From contig VFJK01000040.1 in the NCBI GenBank assembly GCA_009886125.1, forward strand, positions 1-43,163: a DNA stretch of 43,163 bases. The letters run 5' to 3'. The stretch comes from Geobacter sp. Lineage in GTDB: Bacteria > Desulfobacterota > Desulfuromonadia > Geobacterales > DSM-12255. Below are positions 31,939-40,200 of the stretch, piece by piece (the first letter of the stretch is position 1; each line of letters starts with the position of its first letter). Under the pieces are notes generated by a model. The model had not been told where the DNA came from and did no database searches. It worked only from the letters and a program-made list of their open reading frames with translations. The translations under genes and the position numbers were made by a program.

Positions 31939-33576
31939 CTATTCCTGGTATTTTAATTTCCAGATTTCGGAAAGTTCCGGTTCGGTCCAGTTCAATTTAT
32001 CCGTAAGGTAAAAGGGGAAATCCCGTTGCAGGAAGACAGAAATAGGCAGGGGAGTCACCGGTTCCTTGTTTGCCAATATGGCCGGGACCATCTGCCGCAA
32101 CAGGATATCGTCTTTAGTGTCAATATAATAGAAGATATTCTTCCGTTTTATAGCACCTGCTTTCAGCAGGGAGTTTAAAATGGTCTGCTGGCTGTCATGT
32201 TTCGACACGAAGTAGATAGATATATTCGGGTGCTCCACGGCATACTGCATTATCTTTGGTGTCTCTTCAAGGCATACCGGACACCATGTCGCCCAGTAAT
32301 GAAAAACATTTTTCTGAACTTCATTAAAGTTAAGTTTTGGATCGGAGAGTCTGTCTACCAGTTTTTTCAGATCGGCCCTGGATGCGGCGTTTAATTTCAA
32401 GACCGGTTCATTTACCTGATCAGATAACTCTCTGGCATCATGGCACAGCGGATATTTCTTCCTGTCGCATCGCCGCAAATACTCTTTCAGCATGGCTGAC
32501 AGATCAAAGCTCAACTTCCTGTTGTTCAAATAATACGCCTTGGCCGCATAATACCGTGCATCCGGAAACTCCCACGATTTGTCGAGTTCTATCAGCTCCC
32601 TGAAGCTTTTTACCGCCTCGGCATATCTGTCCTCATTCCAGTAAATAGTCCCCATTGACATCCTTGAGATCAGAGCAAATGACGGGTCATTCTTCACTGC
32701 CTCCAGATACCAAAGGGCTTTTTGAGCGTCTCCCTTATCGTATAACCTTCTCCCGGTTTCGTAAAGAGAGACCGTCAGGGTAATGTCGATTCGTAATTCG
32801 CTGCTGCCTGCCGACTTGATCAGTTTTGCCTTTAACCTGGCAATTTCAGCATTATTGATGTTTTTAAAATTAAAATTGTGGATTCCGGACAGGTCGGAAG
32901 ATGTGGTATTGACGGTGAGGTTTTTTGCCGGGAACAGAGATGAAATCAGCCCTTGATTGATGAAGTCTTTCGGGTTCAATCTGATGGACAACGAATTATC
33001 TGCAACAGTAATGGCATTGGAAAGTTCAACATTACCCAGAGGCTCATCGAAGGTCAAAGAGATTGAACCGCTCACTTGCGCCTGGGGGTTTTTTTCATCG
33101 GAATCGAATCCTTCAAGGTTTGCAGCGGTCAGTTTCAGACCTCGTCCTGCAGGATACAGATAGGTGACGTATCTCTGGAATTTGCTGACCAGTTTTACGT
33201 CCGAGCAGTACAATTTCAATTTGGGGATGATCTTTATCCTTTTCATCTCCTGCTGCGGCAATGAAGCAGAAGAGACACCACGTTGTATGATATGAGGGCT
33301 CATTTGCAGATTTTCTATGATTGGAATATCGCTTTCTGCAGGTAAATCGACGATTATTTGATTAGTCCCCTGGTCGCAGCCGAATTGAACTCCGTCTAAT
33401 TTCTTATTGCTGCTGTTGACAATAACCACCAGACCGTCGGGGATTAACTTTATATTTATCGACGAGGAACTTTTATTCACCGCGTTTTTTACCGGATCTT
33501 CGCAATGGGCTACCGTGCAGGAAAAGACAGATACCAGTATAGCTAAAACAAAAAAGTGCGTCTTGTATCGGTGCAT
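31939..33576 (-). CDS. Exported TPR protein with C-terminal thioredoxin-like domain (WCPVC)
   Basis: 545 aa. Signal peptide (about 1-25, ending AHC-ED). Residues about 38-145 are strand-rich and AMIN-like. TPR-like helices lie at about 270-365 (LYDKGDAQKALWYLEAVKNDP; YWNEDRYAEAVKSFRELIELD). A TlpA/thioredoxin-like domain runs from about 400, with the active site W431-C-P-V-C435 and a proline turn in TPLPIS (about 508-513). CPVC in a periplasmic TlpA-type protein points to thiol reduction or cytochrome c maturation. Ribosome site gaggga. It is first in the run 33576 to 30279. A protein of this domain order is not one I recognise by name. Confidence 0.78.
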   Translation of the reverse strand: MHRYKTHFFVLAILVSVFSCTVAHCEDPVKNAVNKSSSSINIKLIPDGLVVIVNSSNKKLDGVQFGCDQGTNQIIVDLPAESDIPIIENLQMSPHIIQRGVSSASLPQQEMKRIKIIPKLKLYCSDVKLVSKFQRYVTYLYPAGRGLKLTAANLEGFDSDEKNPQAQVSGSISLTFDEPLGNVELSNAITVADNSLSIRLNPKDFINQGLISSLFPAKNLTVNTTSSDLSGIHNFNFKNINNAEIARLKAKLIKSAGSSELRIDITLTVSLYETGRRLYDKGDAQKALWYLEAVKNDPSFALISRMSMGTIYWNEDRYAEAVKSFRELIELDKSWEFPDARYYAAKAYYLNNRKLSFDLSAMLKEYLRRCDRKKYPLCHDARELSDQVNEPVLKLNAASRADLKKLVDRLSDPKLNFNEVQKNVFHYWATWCPVCLEETPKIMQYAVEHPNISIYFVSKHDSQQTILNSLLKAGAIKRKNIFYYIDTKDDILLRQMVPAILANKEPVTPLPISVFLQRDFPFYLTDKLNWTEPELSEIWKLKYQE

Positions 33577-33721
33577 TTTCCCTCAGTGACCCGGAATGGT
33601 GATAATATTAATGTGTTAAGGCGGCAGCCAAGTCATGTTTACCTGTACATCTTCCGCGCAGATCGGGTTGAAGCATTCTAGGGTTTTTTGTATCCGAAAT
33701 CAAGGAGCACTCTATGAATCA

Positions 33722-33750
33722 TTGACACGGTCGTTATCAATAGTTAGATT
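33722..33750 (+). promoter_or_regulatory. Candidate sigma-70 promoter for the DnaJ-like gene
   Basis: TTGACA (33722-33727) with -10 TAGATT (33745-33750) at 17 bp, or TTAGAT (33744-33749) at 16 bp. It lies about 35 bp before the TTG start at 33786. No CIRCE-type inverted repeat was seen. Confidence 0.45.
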
Positions 33751-33785
33751 CTTATCAAATTGAAATTGAACAAAAGGGGCATCAT

Positions 33786-34676
33786 TTGGCTGATCAGGAC
33801 TATTATGAAATTCTCGGGCTGAAAAAAGGGGCTAAGCCTGACGAAATAAAAAAGGCTTTCAGGAAGCTTGCAGTCAAGTACCATCCGGACAAGAACCCCG
33901 GTGACAAGAAGTCTGAAGACCGCTTCAAAGAGATAAACGAAGCATATGCAGTCCTTTCAGACCCTGAAAAGAAGAGTCAGTATGACCAGTTCGGCTCTGC
34001 AGGGTTTCATCAGCGTTATTCCCAGGAGGACATCTTCAGGGGATTCAATGCCGGTGATATCTTCAGGGAATTCAATCTTGGTTCGGACGATGTTTTCTCC
34101 AGAATTTTTGGCGGCGGGGGAGGTTTCCGCCAGGGCGGCGGACGCAGCATGAGCCGGAAAGGTCAGGATTTCGAGATGGAGCTTCCGTTGAGCTTCATGG
34201 AAGCCTTCTCCGGTGGAGAGAAGCGGGTATCTTTCAGCAGAGAGGGGCGCAGCGAAGATGTCTCGGTGAAGATCCCTGTCGGGATTGACAACGGCGCTCG
34301 TCTCCGTCTTGCTGGAAAAGGCGGAACAGGGATCGGTGGAGGGCAAAACGGCGATCTCTACCTCGACATTGTAGTCATTCCGGATCTGAAGTACAGCCGG
34401 GAAGGAGCAGACATCATCATGCCTCTGCAGGTCCAGTTCAGTCAGGCCTGTATCGGTGGCTCGCTCGATGTTGCCACTCTTGACGGGACAAAAAGGATAA
34501 AGACCCCGGCCGGAATACAGCCGGGTACCAGAATCCGGCTCAAAGGACTCGGCTTCCCTATGGCAGGCAAGAGTGCAAGAGGTGATTTCTATGTGCTTTT
34601 ACAGATAACTGTTCCGGAGAGCCTGTCAGCCGAACAGAAGAGAATAATAGAGGATCTGGCTAAGAGTGGATTGTAG
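33786..34676 (+). CDS. cbpA: CbpA/DnaJ-class co-chaperone
   Basis: 296-aa Hsp40. J domain at about 5-68, with the HPD tripeptide in KYHPDKNPG that stimulates DnaK ATPase. A Gly/Phe-rich linker follows ([13 protein letters not shown]...[11 protein letters not shown]), then two C-terminal beta domains ([22 protein letters not shown] and [24 protein letters not shown]). The cysteine-rich zinc domain of DnaJ is absent, so it is class B (CbpA type). The start is TTG 33786 with aaaagggg nearby. The sequence from residue 2 (ADQDYYEIL) is where this family begins. It appears monocistronic, convergent with the LysM gene. Confidence 0.93.
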   Translation: MADQDYYEILGLKKGAKPDEIKKAFRKLAVKYHPDKNPGDKKSEDRFKEINEAYAVLSDPEKKSQYDQFGSAGFHQRYSQEDIFRGFNAGDIFREFNLGSDDVFSRIFGGGGGFRQGGGRSMSRKGQDFEMELPLSFMEAFSGGEKRVSFSREGRSEDVSVKIPVGIDNGARLRLAGKGGTGIGGGQNGDLYLDIVVIPDLKYSREGADIIMPLQVQFSQACIGGSLDVATLDGTKRIKTPAGIQPGTRIRLKGLGFPMAGKSARGDFYVLLQITVPESLSAEQKRIIEDLAKSGL

Positions 34677-34729
34677 GAAATCAGTGTCAGTTCGCCTTGA
34701 AACAGTTGAACAGCAGGACTCAGAAGGAG

Positions 34730-35374
34730 TTACAGACCGGAAAGTTTTAACAGGCATTCCGCCTTTTGAAGAGAGGCATCCGGAGCCAGAGCAGAAGACG
34801 GGTAGAGCTCAAGAAAACGATTGAATAACGAAAGGGCCTGCTTATAATCCTTTTCACGATATGCACTGAGCGCTGCCGCGTAGGAATCCTGCTCTACTCT
34901 TTTTTTCAGCTGCCCGGCGGGCAGCTGTTTTTTTTGTTCCGCGACAAAAGTGCTCTTGCGCTTTTTCTTCTCTTTCGAAGCAGAAACTTTTGCAGCTTTC
35001 AGACTCTTTGTCCTGGATTTGACTGTAGGGGGCTTGTTCTCTTGAGCGGCAGTACTGGTCAATGCCTCCTTTTTACTGACAGGCACGAACAATTCTTTGC
35101 CGATAAAAATGCGGTCGGGATTTTGAATGTCATTAAACAGGAGTATCTGCGAGAAATAGGCCCCTCTTCCGCTAAAATCCCTGGAAATCTTATACAGCGA
35201 ATCACCGGGCTTGATGGTGATCCGGCGAACCAGGACCCCCTTGCCCCGCTCGGGCAGAGGTTGTCCACCCTCCTGTGGCGTGGGAGAAAAGATCTGGTAT
35301 TCTGAACTTTCCGAGACGACCGGAAAAAGAGAGATCAGCATCAGTAGCGCAAGTAATGTTAAGGTATTTGTCAT
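34730..35374 (-). CDS. Exported LysM-TPR protein
   Basis: 214 aa. Signal peptide (MTNTLTLLALLMLISLFPVVS). A LysM peptidoglycan-binding domain covers about 48-99 (ITIKPGDSLYKISRDFSG ... NPDRIFIGKELFVP). A long Lys/Ser-rich linker follows, and a C-terminal TPR pair (YAAALSAYREKDYKQALSLFNRFLELYPSS) resembles YbgF/CpoB. It probably sits in the periplasm bound to the wall. It starts one base after the stop of the 828-aa gene with no separate ribosome site, so translation is coupled and the two products may work together. Confidence 0.82.
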   Translation of the reverse strand: MTNTLTLLALLMLISLFPVVSESSEYQIFSPTPQEGGQPLPERGKGVLVRRITIKPGDSLYKISRDFSGRGAYFSQILLFNDIQNPDRIFIGKELFVPVSKKEALTSTAAQENKPPTVKSRTKSLKAAKVSASKEKKKRKSTFVAEQKKQLPAGQLKKRVEQDSYAAALSAYREKDYKQALSLFNRFLELYPSSALAPDASLQKAECLLKLSGL

Positions 35375-35375
35375 A

Positions 35376-37862
35376 TTAGTAACTGTTACCCACTTGGTCC
35401 TGATATTTAATAGTGCTTTTGAGCGCCAGGGAGGTACCGACTGCCGTCCCGGGCTTGATACGGTAGGATACTCTTATTTTCTTGTTCTCTCCGGAGCCCA
35501 GTTCGTCAAACCTCCAGGAATACTCGCCGTTGTTCCTGCCGGCTACAACCGGTTCGGTCGCAACCAGTTCAAGTTGCTCCGGCAGGATGCTTCGAACCTC
35601 AACCATCTTTGCCATGCCGCTTCCGACATTTACGCATGATAGCTCAAAGGAGTTGACTTCGCCGGGCTTAACCTTGCCCCCTTTTCCTGCAACTGTAAGA
35701 TTCAGTACGGGCCTGGAATGAACAATGCTCAGGTTAGCCGAAGCTTTTTTGGATGGGTCATTCTGTGAGTCCAGAGTGATTGCGAGTGGTACCGTCACAC
35801 CATCCTTTTCTGAGGCTGAAGTTGTGATTTCAAGGATAAGATTGGCAACTTCTCTGGGTGCGAGCGGGCCTATGTGGCTTACAGTCGGCTCGCCGGGCTG
35901 CCTGATGCCATCGCGGTTCATATCCAGATAGAAAGTATAGTTCAATTTACCCGCTTCAAGCGGCCTGATTAAAAGATCATCCCGGACATTGCCGGTATTT
36001 GTAACATGCAGAAGAACAGATACGGTCTGCCCAGGTGTGGCAATAATCTTGTCACTATTCGATTGCACTGTAAAACCACTGACAGGCTTGACCGCAACTG
36101 AGGCAGAAACGAATTTGTCGGTTCGTTTCAGTACGGTGTTAATCATTTCAACGTGAAGGAACAGCTCCTCTTTGGCGAGTGCTGAATCTTTCAGTTTCAT
36201 CATAAGGGCGATCTCACGGCTTTCACCCGGTATCAGCTGTAAACCACTCATGACAAGCGTTGTGCTCCCTTCGGTCTTGAATCCGGCTAACAGCGGATCG
36301 ACCGGTTCATACTGCGGAGGGAACGCCAGTTGAATTGAGACTTCCTTTGCTGCAGCGGAGCCCACATTAAATATCACCAGTTTATAGGGTATTCGTTCTC
36401 CGGGGCTTACCTGGGTCATATCAGTTTTAATCAGTGTCCTCAGGATCGGGGCCTTTGCTATCATTCTGATTGGTCTTGATTGTGAGATCAGGCCTTCGGC
36501 CTCAGAAATGACTTTGATCGGAAAGAGCTTCCTTTCACCGTCAATGGACATTGTCGGCATCTCGAACTGGATCAGACCGTTAAACCGCTCACCCGGCAAC
36601 AGTTGCGGTGATTTTCCAAGAGGCTTGTCAGGGTCAGCCGCAGCGATAAAGCTGGTCATGTACTCTTTCGGGAGGCCGGAATCAAAGATGAAAGAATCTG
36701 GAGAGTTGCCGCGGTTGACAACTTCAAACGGGACAGCAAAGCGCTTGCCAAGTTCGACTGTCTGCTGCTCTGCTGCCAGAGTGAAATCCACAGCCGCAAT
36801 CCGGTCGACTTCAACTGAAAGCACATTGGTATTCTCTTCGGTTGGAACCGTTGCGGCTACTTTGGTATCGATTGCTGGCGGATAAACAATGCCAAGTTCC
36901 TTGAGGCGCTTTTTGGCATTTACTGCAGCATCTGTTCCCGGATAACTATCCACGACAGTCTTGAATTCTGCTACGGCCTGATCTCGCAAAATATGTGACG
37001 CCAAAAGCTCACTCTGCGCCGCCGCAGAGGAGGCACGGCGATTATCTTCAGCTTTCTTCAAGGCGATCTTCTCGGATGTTTTGCGATCAGCGTCAGCCAT
37101 TGCTGCAGCAACTCTCTCAAGCTCAGCCTTCTCCAAGGCGATCATCTCGGAAGTTTTGCGGTCAGCGTCAGCCTTTGCTGCGGCAACTCTCTCAAGCTCA
37201 GCCTTCTCCAAGGCGATCATCTCGGAAGTTTTGCGGTCAGTTTCAGCCTTTGCTGTGGCTGCTCTTTCAAGTTCAGCTTTCTCCAAGGCGATCATCTCGG
37301 ATGTTTTGCGGTCAGTTTCAGCCTTTGCTGCGGCAACTCTCTCAAGTTCAGCTTTCTCGGCAGCAAGCCGGGCAATTTCATCCTGAGATGAGGCCGGTTG
37401 TTTAGCCGTGCCGCTTGAAGCTGGGGGAGCTTGCACGGAAACAGCCTTGGCCGTTTGTTGCGCGGCAATGGACTCTTCCTTTTGGTATTTGGCTGCCAGA
37501 TCCGTTAACTCATCTTCGACAGTCCCCTTCAAGGGGCTGTCCGGGCACTCCTTAAGGAATTTAGCCATATACCGGCCTGCTTCCTGCTGATTCCCCGCTT
37601 TCAGATGAGAGCGTGATAACCAGAGGATAGCCATGTCCCGTAAAGATGTATCAGGGTATTTTTCCAGCACGCTGGACAGATTTTCTATTGCCTCCTTATA
37701 GTCCTTTTTAAGGTAGGCATTAAATCCTGTTATGAAAATTTCTGAATCCTTAGTGTCTACTGAATAAGCCGGACTGGCAAAAAATAAGGCAAGCAGGAAA
37801 ACCCCGAACAGGGTTTTAGATGCGGCTGGGCGGAAATATCTATAAAAAACCACTGATTGCAC
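35376..37862 (-). CDS. Large exported protein: TPR, 25-residue coiled-coil repeats, Ig-like domains
   Basis: 828 aa. Start GTG 37862 (an alternative GTG is at 37853), then a hydrophobic signal segment ending SPAYS. TPR helices lie at about 42-115 (FNAYLKKDYKEAIENLSSVLEKYPD), then a long Ala/Glu/Lys coiled coil with four near-identical 25-residue repeats (about 170-270). Another TPR-like turn follows (FKTVVDSYPGTDAAVNAKKRL), then several Ig-like CARDB/DUF11 domains to the end (ITVSPGERIPYKLVIFNVG, TPGQTVSVLLHVTNTGNVRDD, VKPGEVNSFELSCVNVGSG). There is no C-terminal anchor. It may span or scaffold the periplasm or surface. Coupled to the LysM-TPR gene. Function unknown. Confidence 0.82.
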   Translation of the reverse strand: MQSVVFYRYFRPAASKTLFGVFLLALFFASPAYSVDTKDSEIFITGFNAYLKKDYKEAIENLSSVLEKYPDTSLRDMAILWLSRSHLKAGNQQEAGRYMAKFLKECPDSPLKGTVEDELTDLAAKYQKEESIAAQQTAKAVSVQAPPASSGTAKQPASSQDEIARLAAEKAELERVAAAKAETDRKTSEMIALEKAELERAATAKAETDRKTSEMIALEKAELERVAAAKADADRKTSEMIALEKAELERVAAAMADADRKTSEKIALKKAEDNRRASSAAAQSELLASHILRDQAVAEFKTVVDSYPGTDAAVNAKKRLKELGIVYPPAIDTKVAATVPTEENTNVLSVEVDRIAAVDFTLAAEQQTVELGKRFAVPFEVVNRGNSPDSFIFDSGLPKEYMTSFIAAADPDKPLGKSPQLLPGERFNGLIQFEMPTMSIDGERKLFPIKVISEAEGLISQSRPIRMIAKAPILRTLIKTDMTQVSPGERIPYKLVIFNVGSAAAKEVSIQLAFPPQYEPVDPLLAGFKTEGSTTLVMSGLQLIPGESREIALMMKLKDSALAKEELFLHVEMINTVLKRTDKFVSASVAVKPVSGFTVQSNSDKIIATPGQTVSVLLHVTNTGNVRDDLLIRPLEAGKLNYTFYLDMNRDGIRQPGEPTVSHIGPLAPREVANLILEITTSASEKDGVTVPLAITLDSQNDPSKKASANLSIVHSRPVLNLTVAGKGGKVKPGEVNSFELSCVNVGSGMAKMVEVRSILPEQLELVATEPVVAGRNNGEYSWRFDELGSGENKKIRVSYRIKPGTAVGTSLALKSTIKYQDQVGNSY
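37056..37355 (-). repeat. Four tandem 75-bp repeats inside the 828-aa gene
   Basis: Blocks starting at 37056, 37131, 37206 and 37281 share ctccaaggcgatcatctcgg-type sequence with few changes, exactly 75 bp (25 codons) apart. A diverged partial unit follows at 37356. Each encodes K-A-E-L-E-R-V-A-A-A and D-R-K-T-S-E-M-I-A-L-E. The period of 25 equals two heptads plus one hendecad, fitting a continuous coiled coil. Confidence 0.9.
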
Positions 37863-37905
37863 CTCTCCTGACGGGCTTCGAAAGATTACAAAAAACTTTT
37901 TCGAA

Positions 37906-37934
37906 AAATACCATCATACTAATCAGGTTGTCAA
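37906..37934 (-). promoter_or_regulatory. Candidate promoter for the 828-aa/LysM operon
   Basis: Minus strand: TTGACA (37934-37929), 17-bp spacer, GTATTT (37911-37906). The -35 is perfect and the -10 moderate. The remainder of 37863-38155 shows no gene. A short inverted repeat (agcgttc at 38081-38087, gaacgct at 38121-38127) beyond the surA-like stop is too weak to call. Confidence 0.4.
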
Positions 37935-38155
37935 CGCAGAAAGGGCCTTAAAACGATGTCAAATCATTTCCTGAGAGGGGCAGATGCCTTTTCCGGGGTG
38001 CTCGCAGGAGAATCAATGCGCTCCATCCGGATATATCTGCGGGAAGTGTCAAAAAAACAGGTATCAAGGAGGGACTGGGGAGCGTTCAACGAAGAGTGCC
38101 GGTAAGGAATAATTTGCAGGGAACGCTTCAGTAGGTTAATTCTGATCTTATCTGT

Positions 38156-39127
38156 TTACTGCGACGGCTTGAGTTCTACGGCAGCTCCTTTTCTGAGCTC
38201 TTCTGCCCACTGCTTGAACCGTTCTTCGGATTTCTTTTTGTAAAGGATCTCCTCAATCGATGCTTTCACGGATTCAAGCAGTTTCATTTTTTCAGCGCTT
38301 CTTTCTTCAAGCTTTATGATATGAAAGCCAAGAGGTGAGGTGACAATTTCGCTTATTTCGCCAGGCTTCATATTTATTACAGCGCTTTCGATTTCTGGAA
38401 GCATATCCCCTTTTTTGAATGATCCAAGATCTCCGCCATCCTTGGCCGCTCCGGGGTCGTCAGAGTATTTGCGGGCAAGGGCAGCAAAGTCACTGTTGCT
38501 TCTAGCCTCGGATATAACCAGGACGGCCTTCTTTATAATATCCTTTACGTCAGTATTAGGCGCAGTTTTGCTAACCTTGAGGAATATGTGCTTTGCACGG
38601 AAGGTCGCATCTTCCTTATAGAGGGACGGGTTAGCATCGTAATACTCGCGAATCTCGCGTTCACTGACCTGTATCTTTGATTTGACCTCCTGACTCATCA
38701 GCCTGAGCCGTTCCAGCTGTTCCTTCAGCTGCGCCTTGTACTGGTCAAAGGTCATCCCCTGGGAAAGAAGGGCAGAAACAAGAGCTTCCTGGCTGAGCCG
38801 GTTCTGCTTCTTGACATCCTCGATCGACTGCCGAACCTCCTCCTCTGATACGACAATATTCAGCTCCTTGATTTTTTGCCGTACTAGAAATCTGTCGACC
38901 ATAGAGTCAAGCATACTGACCCGGAGCTTTTTCTTTGCTTGATATGAGAGAGGGCCTTCCTTTTTTTCAATTTCCTTCGAGGCCAGGTCGAATTCACGGT
39001 TGAGCTCGCGGATAGTTATTATCTCGTCGTTTACGACCGCTGCGATTCCGCTTATCAACTCTGCGAAGGAGAGTGCCGGCAAGAAGAGGGTCCCGAGCAT
39101 AAATATGGAGAGAACTGTTTTCCTCAT
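38156..39127 (-). CDS. surA: SurA-like periplasmic peptidyl-prolyl isomerase
   Basis: 323 aa. Signal peptide (MRKTVLSIFMLGTLFLPALSFA), SurA N-terminal chaperone helices (IAAVVNDEIITIRELNREF near 28-46; VSMLDSMVDRFLVRQKIKELNI), then one parvulin/rotamase domain at about 172-265 (FRAKHIFLKV, DDPGAAKDGGDLGSFKKGDMLPE, SPLGFHIIKLEER). It acts as chaperone and isomerase for outer-membrane proteins in transit. It has one rotamase domain rather than the two of E. coli SurA. It lies 51 bp after another parvulin gene and after mfd, all on the minus strand, and is likely one operon. Confidence 0.88.
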   Translation of the reverse strand: MRKTVLSIFMLGTLFLPALSFAELISGIAAVVNDEIITIRELNREFDLASKEIEKKEGPLSYQAKKKLRVSMLDSMVDRFLVRQKIKELNIVVSEEEVRQSIEDVKKQNRLSQEALVSALLSQGMTFDQYKAQLKEQLERLRLMSQEVKSKIQVSEREIREYYDANPSLYKEDATFRAKHIFLKVSKTAPNTDVKDIIKKAVLVISEARSNSDFAALARKYSDDPGAAKDGGDLGSFKKGDMLPEIESAVINMKPGEISEIVTSPLGFHIIKLEERSAEKMKLLESVKASIEEILYKKKSEERFKQWAEELRKGAAVELKPSQ

Positions 39128-39178
39128 AATAATAACCCTTTAAGAGCAAAGGCCGGGGGATGCCCGGCCTTCAAAAAA

Positions 39179-40159
39179 CTATTTCTTCGGCTCCTGCGCC
39201 TTTGGCACTGCGGCGGGAGCGGGTGGCTGGGCAGGAACGACCTTCGCATCACTCTTCGGCTCTTTTGATTCAGCCGCCGAAGTCCCGCCAAGCCCTTTCA
39301 GGACATCTTCCTTTATCGTGAACTTTCCGCTTTTCTTCAGATCGTCCTTGAGCTTCTGGAACACCTCCTGCTGCTTGCCAGGGAGGATTGCCGTCTTGAT
39401 CTGATCATTGACCTCTTCAAAGGTCCTTATCCCGGCTCCTCGTTTTCCTGTCAACTTGATGACGTGAAATCCGAATTTAGTCTTTACAACTCCTGAAGTA
39501 GTGCCTTCCTTCATTGCGAAAGCAACCTTTTCAAATTCCGGGATCATGGAGCCCTTGCTGAACCAGCCGAGATCTCCGCCTTTCGCTGCAGCACCGTCAG
39601 TAGAGAGTTTCTTTGCGAGTTCCTCGAAATTCCCTCCGGCTTTCAGCTGAGCAAGGACATCATTTGCCTCTTTCTCTGATTTCACCAGGATGTGGCTTGC
39701 CTTGACCTGGTCGGCTGTCTTGAACTTCTCCTTGTTCTGGTCATAGAACTTCTTCATCTCTTCATCACTGACTTTGGCCTGCTCTTCGACCTTCTTTTTC
39801 AGGTAGGCCTCGACAACCAGACGCTTTCTGAGCTCATCGAGCTTTTCTTTCACTGCCGGGGTGTTTTCAATGCCATCCTTGGACGCGTCCTGCAGGATCA
39901 GTTCCCGGATGATCATCGTCTCCAGCATCTCTTTCTTCCCTTCGGCAGAGTCAGCCATCGGCTTCAGATAAGGCGGCAGGCTCTCCATCTCTTTTTTGAA
40001 AGAGTCGACCGTTATGGTCGTACCTGAAACCTCGGCAAGAACAGCTCCTGTGGGCTTGGCTTCTTTCTTTACATCTGATTCCTTCTTTCCGTTGCAGCCG
40101 AAAAGAGCAAGCATACATACGGCAGCTGCCGCGGATTTGATTACAGACTGTCTGGTCAC
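39179..40159 (-). CDS. PpiC/PrsA-type peptidyl-prolyl isomerase lipoprotein
   Basis: 326 aa from GTG 40159, chosen because aaaggag lies at proper spacing. An in-frame ATG at 40207 would overlap mfd and push back the signal. A lipoprotein signal ends in the lipobox LALFGC (C22). SurA/PrsA N-helices follow, with a parvulin domain at about 145-240 (VKASHILVKSEKEA, GGDLGWFSKGSMIPEFEKVAF, KTKFGFHVIKLTG) and a Pro/Ala/Lys-rich tail. It is a membrane-anchored foldase of the periplasm. It starts 41 bp after the mfd stop and precedes the surA-like gene. Confidence 0.9.
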   Translation of the reverse strand: MTRQSVIKSAAAAVCMLALFGCNGKKESDVKKEAKPTGAVLAEVSGTTITVDSFKKEMESLPPYLKPMADSAEGKKEMLETMIIRELILQDASKDGIENTPAVKEKLDELRKRLVVEAYLKKKVEEQAKVSDEEMKKFYDQNKEKFKTADQVKASHILVKSEKEANDVLAQLKAGGNFEELAKKLSTDGAAAKGGDLGWFSKGSMIPEFEKVAFAMKEGTTSGVVKTKFGFHVIKLTGKRGAGIRTFEEVNDQIKTAILPGKQQEVFQKLKDDLKKSGKFTIKEDVLKGLGGTSAAESKEPKSDAKVVPAQPPAPAAVPKAQEPKK

Positions 40160-40200
40160 GAGGTAAACTCCTTTTATGTGTGAGTAAAATCTTTCGGAGG

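Noticed and set aside
36995-37405. Repetitive 136-aa and 101-aa + strand frames across the 75-bp repeats
   Set aside because: They arise because the repeats are open on both strands. The minus frame has signal peptide, TPR and coiled-coil logic.
37863-38155. Possible riboswitch or terminator after the surA-like gene
   Set aside because: No GEMM, SAM or cobalamin motif was found. The only inverted repeat (7 bp arms, 33-base loop) is too weak.
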